Source of the DNA: a virus
Length of the DNA: 26,037 nucleotides
Virus record (IMG/VR): IMGVR_UViG_3300025087_000281
Coordinates: 1 to 26,037 of that record
Reading direction: 5' to 3' (one strand)
Position numbers and translations under genes: made by a program
In this document: positions 11,145 to 19,061 of the stretch, piece by piece
Numbering within the stretch: position 1 is the first letter of the stretch
How the letters are laid out: the number at the start of each line of letters is the position of its first letter
Notes under the pieces: generated by a model
Database searches by the model: none
Told to the model about the DNA's origin: nothing
The model's input: the letters and a program-made list of their open reading frames with translations, nothing else

Positions 11145-12725
11145 ATGTACTACACAGACTTAAAATATACAAAAGATGCCCGTGAAGCTATTATGAGAGG
11201 AGCAGAGAAGGTTTTTAATTTAGTATCAGCTACTCAAGGACCACGAGGAAGGAATATAGCGATCAATAAAGGTTTTGATATAGAGATTCTCCATGACGGT
11301 CTTAAAGTTTCACGATTTGTTTCACCGGAAGATAAGTTTGAAGCAATTGGTGCAAGTATTATTCGGGAAGCAGCAGAGCAACAGGCGGTCAAAGTAGGGG
11401 ATGGAACAACACTGACGATTGTATTGGGTTATGAGATAGCCCGTGAAGCTATGATTTTGATTGATAGTGGGATAAACCCCATGTCATTGACGAATGGATT
11501 AGAAAAAGGACGTACTTTATTACTCAACGAAATACAGAGATTATCAAAACCAATTCAGACAGAACAGGAAAAAATACAGATTGCAACAATTTCCAGTGAA
11601 GATGAGATTTTGGGAAAAATGATTGGTGAAACATATCACAAAATAGGAGTCGACGGGGTAATTACTGCTGATGAGTCAAAATCACATGAAACCACCATAG
11701 AACATCAGGAGGGCATATCTATAGATCATGGGTTTCTTTCTCCATACTTTATTACTGATCCACGAAGCCTTACGGCAACACTGAAAGATGCACATATTCT
11801 CTTTTTAGAACGGGAAATTGAAGATGTCTATGAGTTTTTGCCGTTTGTTGAGAATGTATTAAAACCAAATAATATACGGAATTTATTTATTATAGCAAAA
11901 GATGTAAAAGGTACGGCGCTGGCTTCTCTTATTGAAACGAAGCGAAAGGGAATGATGAACATTCTTTGTGTGAAGTCTCCTTCGTTTGGAAAATATCAAC
12001 GGGAAATGTTAGAGGATATTGCAACTATGTGCGGGGGAATGGTTATTGATGAAGCATCGGGAAAAAAACTTAAAGATATTACTCTTGAGTATTTAGGATA
12101 TGCAGAAACAGTGAAATCAAGCAGAGACTCAACGACTATATTGGAAAACAAGGGAACAGTTAAAAAGATAAAGGACAGAATAGCATCTATACGTCATTTA
12201 TTGGAAGATCCCGAATCAGACTTAGATCACGAGAAGTTAAAAGAGCGTCTTTCTAAAATGACCGGTGGGGTATATGTAGTAAAGACTGGTGGCTCTACGG
12301 AGTTGGAAATGAACGAGAGGAAGGAACGGGTGGATGATGCCATTCTTGCTACGAAAGCGGCGATAAAGGGTGGTATTGTCCCTGGTGGTGAAGTGGTTTT
12401 ATTAACAGCGAGAAACGTATTAAAATTTACAAATACGGATGAGGAATATGCGTTTAGAATACTTAAAAGTGCATTAGAAAAACCGTTTGATAAACTTCTT
12501 CTAAATGCAGGATTGAACCCTGGGTACTATATGGCGAAGCTGGAAGATAAGCCTTTCGGTTGGGGAGTTGATGTAACGGATGCACAAACAAAAAATCTTA
12601 TAAAGTCCGGTATTATTGATCCTGCCATTGTTGTTAGTGAAGCATTAAGAAGCGCTATATCAGTTGCAATACTTCTTGTTACTTCAGATGGCGCATCAGT
12701 TATTATTGAAGAAAAGAAGGGATAA
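11145..12725 (+). CDS. groEL: GroEL-like chaperonin
   Basis: This 526-residue protein is a full-length group I chaperonin. The ATP site is intact: TQGPRGRN (30-37), Asp51 in HDGLKV, GDGTT (85-89) with Asp86, and catalytic Asp398 in ERVDDAILATKAA. The apical domain keeps FLSPYF (197-202), used for substrate and GroES binding. The equatorial glycine motif is PGGEVVL where most GroELs have AGGGVAL, so Glu416 replaces a Gly. The usual C-terminal GGM tail is missing (ends IEEKKG). It is read from the groES transcript. Together they should fold phage proteins in the cytoplasm, perhaps capsid subunits. Confidence 0.92.
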   Translation: MYYTDLKYTKDAREAIMRGAEKVFNLVSATQGPRGRNIAINKGFDIEILHDGLKVSRFVSPEDKFEAIGASIIREAAEQQAVKVGDGTTLTIVLGYEIAREAMILIDSGINPMSLTNGLEKGRTLLLNEIQRLSKPIQTEQEKIQIATISSEDEILGKMIGETYHKIGVDGVITADESKSHETTIEHQEGISIDHGFLSPYFITDPRSLTATLKDAHILFLEREIEDVYEFLPFVENVLKPNNIRNLFIIAKDVKGTALASLIETKRKGMMNILCVKSPSFGKYQREMLEDIATMCGGMVIDEASGKKLKDITLEYLGYAETVKSSRDSTTILENKGTVKKIKDRIASIRHLLEDPESDLDHEKLKERLSKMTGGVYVVKTGGSTELEMNERKERVDDAILATKAAIKGGIVPGGEVVLLTARNVLKFTNTDEEYAFRILKSALEKPFDKLLLNAGLNPGYYMAKLEDKPFGWGVDVTDAQTKNLIKSGIIDPAIVVSEALRSAISVAILLVTSDGASVIIEEKKG

Positions 12726-13117
12726 TGAAATGCCCTCGATGTGGAAAGAATAAAGCAAGTGAAGATGCTGAATATGGAGTATTGCCTTGTAATAATTGCC
12801 AAAATGAGGATAGCACTATCCCAAAACCAACCCAAGGAGTTACCTATGATTTTGCTAGTCCAAGTACTAAAAATCAACGGAAAGAATACGGAGGGGAGAT
12901 GTATCAGCCGTATGTTAATGGTGTTTTAAGTCGTGAGTATGTTGAATCTTGGGGAACGGATAAACTTTACGGAGTAACAAAAAAAGATATCAAGAAAAGT
13001 AAGTACGTTTATGGGAATATGACCCGTGCGCATAAAACTTTGGAGAACGCAAAAAATAAATCCAGAGAGATATACGGCGACAAGCCAAAAAACGATTATA
13101 GGGTGGAGGGTCTATGA
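12725..13117 (+). CDS. Zinc-ribbon protein
   Basis: ATG 12725 overlaps the groEL stop by one base (TAATG). The 130-residue protein starts MKCPRCGKNKASEDAEYGVL and PCNNCQ, a CxxC...CxxC ribbon of about 25 residues as in many small phage proteins. The rest is a polar tail with YDFASPSTKNQRKEYGG, SREYVESWGTDKLYGVTKKD and basic helices. Its place between the chaperonin and the packaging genes is unusual. Function unknown; metal binding is well supported by pattern. Confidence 0.65.
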   Translation: MKCPRCGKNKASEDAEYGVLPCNNCQNEDSTIPKPTQGVTYDFASPSTKNQRKEYGGEMYQPYVNGVLSREYVESWGTDKLYGVTKKDIKKSKYVYGNMTRAHKTLENAKNKSREIYGDKPKNDYRVEGL

Positions 13118-13251
13118 TATTAAAAGGATGTGATCGAAACAAACCTTGTTATTGTGGATCAGGTAAAAAATATAAAAAGTGTTGCTGGATCAAAGATGAG
13201 AACGTTCGATCATTTAAAAAATATGGAGTTATTCTTACAGATAAAATATGA
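13114..13251 (+). CDS. SEC-C motif mini-protein
   Basis: This 45-residue protein overlaps both neighbours by four bases. KPCYCGSGKKYKKCC (residues 10-24) is the SEC-C zinc motif (CxCGSG.KYK.CC) known from the C-terminus of SecA, where it binds SecB and ribosomes, and from many stand-alone proteins. The remaining 20 residues are basic (FKKYGVILTDKI). As a lone SEC-C module beside a chaperonin pair it could be an adaptor, but that is inference. Confidence 0.65.
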   Translation: MILKGCDRNKPCYCGSGKKYKKCCWIKDENVRSFKKYGVILTDKI

Positions 13252-13514
13252 AACAAAAAAAGAGAAAGACTACATTTTTGGAAGTTATAGATAAAATACT
13301 TGATAGCGATCTCCCTCTTTCTACAAGAAACTCTGTTGTACGCCACTACATGCTTCCACAGTTAGGATATACGAAAGCAATCATTGAGGATAATACTGTT
13401 GATATAGGAACGGTAGAGCGTCCGACATCAGAAGAATTGAGAATTGAAAATAACCCACGGTTAAAAGCTGAAGAAGAAGATACAGAAAAACTTATGGGGG
13501 GAGTAGATGAATAG
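13248..13514 (+). CDS. Unknown 88-residue protein before the terminase
   Basis: It starts in an ATGA overlap. The N-terminus is basic, then FLEVIDKILDSDLPLSTRNS and VVRHYMLPQLGYTKAIIEDN suggest a compact helical domain. The C-terminus is acidic (KAEEEDTEKLMGGVDE). It is the last gene before the packaging block. No family recognised. Confidence 0.55.
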   Translation: MKQKKRKTTFLEVIDKILDSDLPLSTRNSVVRHYMLPQLGYTKAIIEDNTVDIGTVERPTSEELRIENNPRLKAEEEDTEKLMGGVDE

Positions 13515-13588
13515 CCACTCTATGTATATCCAAACACCATTTTGGTCTTGGTAGGTACTAGTGGCCAGAGTTTACGTTGCTAACGGCG

Positions 13589-13638
13589 TATAATATTTGA
13601 GGAGTCTTATTATACTGATTCCCTAGTGAGGTAGACTC
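13589..13638 (+). promoter_or_regulatory. Promoter and 5' hairpin before the terminase genes
   Basis: TATAAT (13589-13594) predicts a start near 13601. GAGTCT (13602-13607) then pairs with AGACTC (13633-13638), so the mRNA would begin with a hairpin, a known way to protect 5' ends. No good -35 is seen. A CCAAA/TTTGG hairpin lies upstream at about 13531-13546. ATG 13652 has no strong ribosome site. Confidence 0.45.
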
Positions 13639-13651
13639 AATTGGAAATTAT

Positions 13652-14098
13652 ATGAAATCAAATACGAATACAAAAAAAGTTCATCTTGGTGCTCCAACAA
13701 AATACGATCCTAAATATTGCAAGAAGATTATTGATTATTTTGATATAGAGCCTCATTTTGAAACACCAGTTGTGACAACATATAAAGACGGGACAACGAA
13801 AGAAGAAATTAAGCTTATTCCTTCTGATCTTCCTACATTGGCAGGGTTTGCCGTTAAGATAGGTGTTCATAGAGATACATTGAATCAATGGGCTAAGGAT
13901 CACAAAGAATTTTCCGCCGCTATAAAGAGATCAAAGGAATGTCAGGAGAATCTTTTAGTAACGAATGGACTACAAGGATTATATGCTCAACCATTTGCCG
14001 TATTTACAGCTAAAAATGTTATGGGTTGGAGAGATAAAAGCGACACTGAGATAAACGGTAATTTAACAATACTTATAGATAAATCACTTGAAAAATGA
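13652..14098 (+). CDS. terS: Terminase small subunit
   Basis: This 148-residue protein should recognise phage DNA and start packaging. GAPTKYDPKYCKKIIDYF, then LPTLAGFAVKIGVHRDTLNQ as a helix-turn-helix, KEFSAAIKRSKECQENLLV, and the tail TAKNVMGWRDKSDTEI match the order of many terminase small subunits. The helix-turn-helix should contact the packaging site. The next gene begins directly after its stop, as expected for a TerS-TerL pair. Confidence 0.85.
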   Translation: MKSNTNTKKVHLGAPTKYDPKYCKKIIDYFDIEPHFETPVVTTYKDGTTKEEIKLIPSDLPTLAGFAVKIGVHRDTLNQWAKDHKEFSAAIKRSKECQENLLVTNGLQGLYAQPFAVFTAKNVMGWRDKSDTEINGNLTILIDKSLEK

Positions 14099-15568
14099 AT
14101 GGAATCAATAAAACTCTATACTCCCCACACAAATCAACGACTTATCCATGAGTCAAAAGCTCGCTATAGAACGATAGTGGGTGGGAGAAGATTCGGTAAG
14201 TCAGCCCTTCTTTTTAACGAAGCCATAGCGTTAGCTCTTCAGGTGCCAAGACAAGTAGCGTGGATCATTCTCCCTTTATATCGTCAGGCCAAGGAAGTGT
14301 ACTGGATTGATCCTGATATCACCAAGTATTTTATACCATATATTAACGCCGGAGTTTGTAAAGCAGATAAGTCAGAGCTGTCTCTTTATTTCAAGAATAC
14401 GGAATCATGGGTGAGACTAAAGGGGTCAGATAATTTTAATTCTTTGCGGGGATCAGGATTAGACTTCATCGGATGGGATGAGGTAGCCGACGTAAAAAAA
14501 GAAGCGTTTGACACTATTGAACCTGCCCTTGCAGATTCTCCGAATCACCGGATGATGTATATAGGAACACCCAAAGGACTTAATTGGTTTCACGATTTTG
14601 CCCTCAAGGGAGATCATAAAGGAGTAATTCCTGATTTTGGAAAGAATATAAAAAAAGATGACGAATGGGAAACATGGCATTTTACCAGCTATGATAATGC
14701 TTCATGGTCGGAAGGAAGTTATGAGAGAGAATCGTTTGTAAAGTTTATAGATAAAAAGAGAGCAGAGGCCGTTGAGAAAGGAAGGATAGCATGGTTTAAC
14801 CAGGAGTACATGGCAAGTTTTGAACAAAGTGCCGGAAGGTTCTTTCCTACATGGAGTTATGGAACGCATGTATCGCAGGACAGCTTCAAGGGGTTTGAAG
14901 GAGCGTTTATCGTGGAAACAATGGACTGGGGTATATCAGCTCCATTTTGCTGGTTAGCACATTTAGTAGTGAAAGAAAAATATAACGGATTGAATTTTAA
15001 TCGTGTGTATACAATAGCGGAATTATATGGACCAGGGAAAACACCTTCGGAATGGGCGAAAACTATTATGAGAAAAAGAGAGCAGTTTGATATATTTTCA
15101 GATTCCGTTGACCATATCTATGTTGATAATACGATGTTTAATATAACAAATGACGGTTCAGCATCTATCGTAAAGCAGTTTAATCAGGCCTTCACTCAAT
15201 TAGAGGGGAAAGTATATTCGTTTGAGAAGGGAAGTAAAAATAGAAAGGGCCGTTGGTCGGCTATGATGGACTGGATGCGCATGGCTCCCGATGGAAAGCC
15301 TTATTGGATAGTAACTAAGGATTGTCCGAATCTTATACGAACAATCCCTCAAATGGAGCCGGATGAATTGGATATTGAAGATATAAATACAAAACTTGAT
15401 GACCATGCAATTGATAGCGCTAGCTTTGGGCTTCCTTTTATTCCCTGGGTAGATGCAAAGGTGGGCACGGTAGAAAGTGGTAAAATAGAAAAAGAGAGAA
15501 CAAATATCGATGAGGAAAAAGACTTATTCGGAGCTGATGAGCCTGATTTATTAAAGAAAATTATATGA
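14099..15568 (+). CDS. terL: Terminase large subunit
   Basis: This 489-residue protein is the packaging motor and nuclease. The ATPase domain has Walker A GGRRFGKS (28-35), Walker B LDFIGWDE (121-128, Asp127 and Glu128) and the coupling motif GTPKG (156-160). The C-terminal RNase H-like nuclease is marked by Asp276 in ETMDWG, Asp343 in YVDN, and the DDHAIDSASFG motif (434-444) with its final acids. Size and motif order are normal. It works with the small subunit and docks on the portal at 16055. Confidence 0.95.
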   Translation: MESIKLYTPHTNQRLIHESKARYRTIVGGRRFGKSALLFNEAIALALQVPRQVAWIILPLYRQAKEVYWIDPDITKYFIPYINAGVCKADKSELSLYFKNTESWVRLKGSDNFNSLRGSGLDFIGWDEVADVKKEAFDTIEPALADSPNHRMMYIGTPKGLNWFHDFALKGDHKGVIPDFGKNIKKDDEWETWHFTSYDNASWSEGSYERESFVKFIDKKRAEAVEKGRIAWFNQEYMASFEQSAGRFFPTWSYGTHVSQDSFKGFEGAFIVETMDWGISAPFCWLAHLVVKEKYNGLNFNRVYTIAELYGPGKTPSEWAKTIMRKREQFDIFSDSVDHIYVDNTMFNITNDGSASIVKQFNQAFTQLEGKVYSFEKGSKNRKGRWSAMMDWMRMAPDGKPYWIVTKDCPNLIRTIPQMEPDELDIEDINTKLDDHAIDSASFGLPFIPWVDAKVGTVESGKIEKERTNIDEEKDLFGADEPDLLKKII

Positions 15569-16047
15569 CTTATCGTACCATAAGGGGACAGAATGTATTG
15601 ACGGTGTTGTATACGAAGGCGCAGGATGAAAAACAGTTAAAAATGTTTTTTTGTCCTTACACGAAAAATATTACAACGCAATATCAGGGAGATATTTCAG
15701 CAATTTATCCTGGGTTTGACTCAACAGAAACGCCACAAGTAATGATTCGTCCTCAACGCATGGATTATGGATATAATATTCAATATTCGTTTCGGGAAGT
15801 AGAAAAACATGGGGATGAGGTCCAATTTTGGATACAGGATCAGTATTTCCAAAATATTCCAGTTAAGACATATTATTGTTTCAATTGTCAGGCTCCTCAG
15901 CTTTATTTTAGTGATGATAAGGTGGTAGGATATCAAAATAAGTCGGAAATACTATCAGGATCATCATATTTGTGTATCAATCCTTTATGTAGAACGCATT
16001 TTATGTTTTTAGGAATTGTTAAAATTCAAAGCATTCATGATGTATAA
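15565..16047 (+). CDS. Unknown 160-residue protein between terminase and portal
   Basis: It overlaps the terminase stop by four bases. The C-terminal half has two Cys pairs (CFNCQAPQLYF and LCINPLCRTHFMF) that may form a zinc ribbon; the N-terminal half is beta-rich with many Tyr and Gln. Its stop lies inside the portal promoter. Between TerL and portal one may find head-maturation or packaging accessory proteins, but none is recognised here. Confidence 0.6.
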   Translation: MTYRTIRGQNVLTVLYTKAQDEKQLKMFFCPYTKNITTQYQGDISAIYPGFDSTETPQVMIRPQRMDYGYNIQYSFREVEKHGDEVQFWIQDQYFQNIPVKTYYCFNCQAPQLYFSDDKVVGYQNKSEILSGSSYLCINPLCRTHFMFLGIVKIQSIHDV

Positions 16048-16048
16048 T
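16043..16048 (+). promoter_or_regulatory. -10 box giving a leaderless portal transcript
   Basis: TATAAT (16043-16048) is followed by six bases and ATG 16055, the same spacing as the promoters of groES, 18236 and 22076. TG lies immediately before the box instead of one base away, so it is a weaker extended -10. It overlaps the previous stop codon. Confidence 0.5.
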
Positions 16049-16054
16049 ACGAAT

Positions 16055-18049
16055 ATGGAAGTAAATAGTACCAACCGTTTTAGTGCAGAAACAGGTGTAT
16101 TAGCGACACTTTCTCCTCTCAACATAGAGATAGATGATAAAAAATTGTTGACCTATATTTGTGAATTAGAGAAACAAGCCACAACACACTGGAACTCTCC
16201 TGAAATAAATTTGAAGAATCGAAGAGCACAATTGATTAAGTATCTTTTTGGCAGACAACTCATAGGGAAAGAATTGAAAGAATACGATTCAGAGTTTTTG
16301 GATAACGTAATTTATGAATTTGAGGGTATCTTAAAATCTCTCGCAGTATCAAAGATGCCTGATATTACTGTTAAGGCTGGGGGAATTGGAAAGAGTGAGG
16401 AACGAGAAATGACCGCAGAACTCCTTACGAAGTTTTTTGATAAATATATAGATAGCGATCAAAACAAAAAAGACTTGGGTATGATGTTTAAGCACATGCC
16501 TATTTACCTTATCGCAGCCAAAAAGTATCGGTGGGATGCTACAAAAGATATGGGCGATATCGTTGAGGAAGTAATAAACCCTGATAATATTCTTTTAGAT
16601 CATACTGCTATAACATCAAATCCTGACGAAATGTTATTTATCATTCATTATGTAGAAAAGACTGCGAAAGAGTGGTCCATGTTATTTCCAGATAAAGAGG
16701 AAGAAATTAAGAAAGAGGTGGCAAAGCACAATCCTATTTTATCGGGAAATTCAAATGAAGATGTACTGATGGCTCAAAAGGTTAAAGTTGCCGAGTGTTG
16801 GTATGATTGGTTTGATAAAGATGAAGACTTTGATCCGAAGAATCCTAAATTTACTTTTACGTCCGGTGTAACGTGGAAACTTTCTAAAGAAGTATTGCTT
16901 GGCAAGAGTAAAAATCCAAATTGGGATTACGAAGGTCACAATGTAACTACGTTGAACGGTCAGCCTGTTTCAGCAGATATGATGGAACAGATAGCACTTA
17001 CAGGTCAACAACCCCAAGGATTTGAGATTAAGAAAGTGTTTAATAACTACTTCAAGTATCCTAAAAAGCCTTTTATTTTTATGACGTTCGATCAATTTCT
17101 TCGGAGTGCGATAGATGAAACGTCCCGTATTGAACAGGTTATACCACTTCAAAAGTCTATAGATGATGTAGAGCGCCAGACTGATTTTATGGTGAAACAC
17201 CATAAAGGAAAACATATATGGGGATCAGATTCAGGCGTTGATAAAAAGAATATAAAGAAAATGGACATGAATAATCCTAATGTTGACGTGGTGGTAAAAG
17301 GAAATCCACGACTTGTGCATGATTTTATCCAGCCTGTCATGCCTCCTGGCGAAATGTTTGTCCATATTCGTGATAGAAGGGATCGTGTGTTTGCCAAAGT
17401 AGGCGCACATGGGGCTACAAGGGGTGAGATAACGACAGATGTGGCAACCACCAATCAAATATCACGGGAGGCAGATTTTACGAAGAATGATGATTTAGTA
17501 AACGATACTATACTTTTTGTATCTACAGAGTCGATAAAAGCACGTTTACACATGATGAAACTTCGTTATACAGAGGAGCATTTTAAGCGTATAGCGGGGA
17601 CTGAGGAGGGTAAATATCTTCATCTAAGGCTTACGAATGATTCTATAGACGATGGAATGGAGGTTGTTGTTAAGGCTTCAACGACTGATAAGTTGCGAGC
17701 TGAGAGAAATGCACAGGGCATGGCATCATTACAAATGATTGATCCTTATTACTACTACAAAGACCTTAACATTCCTGATCCGCAAGGGAGAGCAGAGGCT
17801 TTGTATTTATATAGCTCAAACCCAGCTCTTTGGTATGAGAAGGTTGTATTAGGGAAAGATATAACCGCTTTGGCTCAACAGGTAACACGATCAACTGGTG
17901 TTATCCCGCCGGTTTCTCCTGTGGCTCCTGAAACTCCCGCAATGATACCTAGTCCTGTAGATACTACAAATATAGCTACTCAACCCAGCGGAGGGCAGAA
18001 TATGATTCAAAAGGCTATGGGAGGAATTAAGAAATTATTTGGGAGGTAG
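16055..18049 (+). CDS. Portal protein
   Basis: Read from ATG 16055 (664 residues); in-frame starts at 16016 and 16037 would add up to 13 residues, but 16055 has the leaderless promoter spacing. Position after the terminase, length and the long acidic and helical body fit a portal, the ring through which DNA enters the head. Segments such as FEGILKSLAVSKMPDITVKA, PDNILLDHTA, DRRDRVFAKVG and HGATRGEITTDVATTNQ resemble portals of podovirus-like and metagenomic phages. The C-terminal 60 residues are Pro- and Thr-rich then basic (MGGIKKLFGR). Confidence 0.8.
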   Translation: MEVNSTNRFSAETGVLATLSPLNIEIDDKKLLTYICELEKQATTHWNSPEINLKNRRAQLIKYLFGRQLIGKELKEYDSEFLDNVIYEFEGILKSLAVSKMPDITVKAGGIGKSEEREMTAELLTKFFDKYIDSDQNKKDLGMMFKHMPIYLIAAKKYRWDATKDMGDIVEEVINPDNILLDHTAITSNPDEMLFIIHYVEKTAKEWSMLFPDKEEEIKKEVAKHNPILSGNSNEDVLMAQKVKVAECWYDWFDKDEDFDPKNPKFTFTSGVTWKLSKEVLLGKSKNPNWDYEGHNVTTLNGQPVSADMMEQIALTGQQPQGFEIKKVFNNYFKYPKKPFIFMTFDQFLRSAIDETSRIEQVIPLQKSIDDVERQTDFMVKHHKGKHIWGSDSGVDKKNIKKMDMNNPNVDVVVKGNPRLVHDFIQPVMPPGEMFVHIRDRRDRVFAKVGAHGATRGEITTDVATTNQISREADFTKNDDLVNDTILFVSTESIKARLHMMKLRYTEEHFKRIAGTEEGKYLHLRLTNDSIDDGMEVVVKASTTDKLRAERNAQGMASLQMIDPYYYYKDLNIPDPQGRAEALYLYSSNPALWYEKVVLGKDITALAQQVTRSTGVIPPVSPVAPETPAMIPSPVDTTNIATQPSGGQNMIQKAMGGIKKLFGR

Positions 18050-18050
18050 T

Positions 18051-18209
18051 ATGCCACTTACAAAAAAGGGTTCTAAAATTATGAGTTCTATGATGAAAGA
18101 ATATGGAATGAAAAAAGGTAAGAAAATTTTCTATGCGTCAAAAAATAAAGGAACAATAACTAGCGTAGAGAAGGCAAAAGAGGCAATGCACAAAGAGATG
18201 CACACATAA
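18051..18209 (+). CDS. Small basic protein of the portal-scaffold interval
   Basis: GGGAGG lies four bases before ATG 18051, at the end of the portal gene. The 52-residue protein MPLTKKGSKIMSSMMKEYGM, KKGKKIFYASKNKGTITSVE and KAKEAMHKEMHT resembles a common small phage protein of the form KKG.K...MK..YG.KKG..VFYAS.NKG, usually found near portal and capsid genes. Its role in the head is unknown. Confidence 0.65.
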   Translation: MPLTKKGSKIMSSMMKEYGMKKGKKIFYASKNKGTITSVEKAKEAMHKEMHT

Positions 18210-18220
18210 TTTTATAGATG

Positions 18221-18229
18221 TGATATAAT
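18221..18229 (+). promoter_or_regulatory. Extended -10 promoter of the scaffold gene, leaderless
   Basis: TGATATAAT (18221-18229) is preceded by ATG and followed by six bases before ATG 18236. Eleven bases, ATGTGATATAA, are identical to the promoter at 22061. Confidence 0.65.
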
Positions 18230-18235
18230 ACGCTT

Positions 18236-18961
18236 ATGACAGACGATATAGGGAATTTATCGAAAGATGCAGTTGTTACTCCAGAGAAACCAACGGAACC
18301 AGTAACACCTGTTACCCCAGAGAAACCTATTGCTCCTGTTGAACCGGTTGCGCCCGATTTTAGTGGTATCAAAACCGAGATTGAAACGTCGGTAGCTGAA
18401 AAGGTACAAAAGTCTGTGCTTGAGAAAATTGGAGAAGCATTAGGTCTTACAAAAGCAGAGAAGAAACAACTTCCTACCGATCCTGATGAGTTGGCAAAGT
18501 TTATTCAGGACAATGCACGAAAAGGAACACAAGAGGTATTAACCGAGCGGGAAAAAGAAGAACAAACTGCTACTGAGGAACGAGAAAAACAAGTGAGTGA
18601 AGGGGCGCAGCGGTTTCAGACATTGTGGAAAAATCAATATACTGAATTGGCAGAGTCAGGGAGAGTGCCTAAAATAGTCAATCCTGATGATAAGAATGAT
18701 CCTGGTAATTTAGCAAAAGTTCGTATTCTTACGAAATTGTCACAGATTATTAAAGAGAATGAGGAAAAAGGAATTGACTATGTTCCTACATTAAAAGAAG
18801 TATTTTACGAAAATCCAAACATACTACGGACCGATACGGTAGCTGGTGCAACTACTCCTATATCTGGTGGGGGAAGAACAATTGCTCAAACAGGGGCATT
18901 AAAATATGAAGAATTACACAAAGCAAATATTGAGGATTTAGTGAAGAGTAAGTATAATTAG
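18236..18961 (+). CDS. Scaffold-like protein
   Basis: This 241-residue acidic protein lies just before the capsid gene, the normal place for a scaffold. The first 45 residues are a Pro/Glu/Thr/Val low-complexity tract (PEKPTEPVTPVTPEKP), then long charged helices (EVLTEREKEEQTATEEREKQ) likely to form a coiled coil, and a C-terminal part ending DLVKSKYN that probably touches the capsid subunit. Scaffolds line the inside of proheads and leave before packaging. No protease domain is seen. Confidence 0.7.
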   Translation: MTDDIGNLSKDAVVTPEKPTEPVTPVTPEKPIAPVEPVAPDFSGIKTEIETSVAEKVQKSVLEKIGEALGLTKAEKKQLPTDPDELAKFIQDNARKGTQEVLTEREKEEQTATEEREKQVSEGAQRFQTLWKNQYTELAESGRVPKIVNPDDKNDPGNLAKVRILTKLSQIIKENEEKGIDYVPTLKEVFYENPNILRTDTVAGATTPISGGGRTIAQTGALKYEELHKANIEDLVKSKYN

Positions 18962-18976
18962 CCTTAAATACATCTA

Positions 18977-19006
18977 TTGACAAAGGATTATTTTTAGGTG
19001 TAGTAT
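18977..19006 (+). promoter_or_regulatory. Capsid gene promoter
   Basis: TTGACA (18977-18982) and TAGTAT (19001-19006) are 18 bases apart. The start of transcription is expected near 19013, giving a leader of about 49 bases. The stretch TTTAGGTGTAGTAT is shared with the promoter of the gene at 24911. Confidence 0.6.
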
Positions 19007-19024
19007 TGAGTAAGTAAGGAATTT

Positions 19025-19049
19025 ACCTCGCAAACAGCGAGGTTTTTTT
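19025..19049 (+). promoter_or_regulatory. Hairpin plus T-run in the capsid leader
   Basis: ACCTCGC (19025-19031) pairs with GCGAGGT (19037-19043) around AAACA, followed by seven Ts (19043-19049). It looks like an intrinsic terminator but lies between AAGGA (19016-19020) and ATG 19062. It may protect the mRNA, bring the ribosome site nearer, or attenuate transcription. Confidence 0.6.
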
Positions 19050-19061
19050 ATATAAAAATAT

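Noticed and set aside
12838-12929. ATG 12846 behind AAGGAGTTACCT inside the zinc-ribbon gene
   Set aside because: The site looks good, but it opens only 27 codons in a shadow frame with no supporting features.
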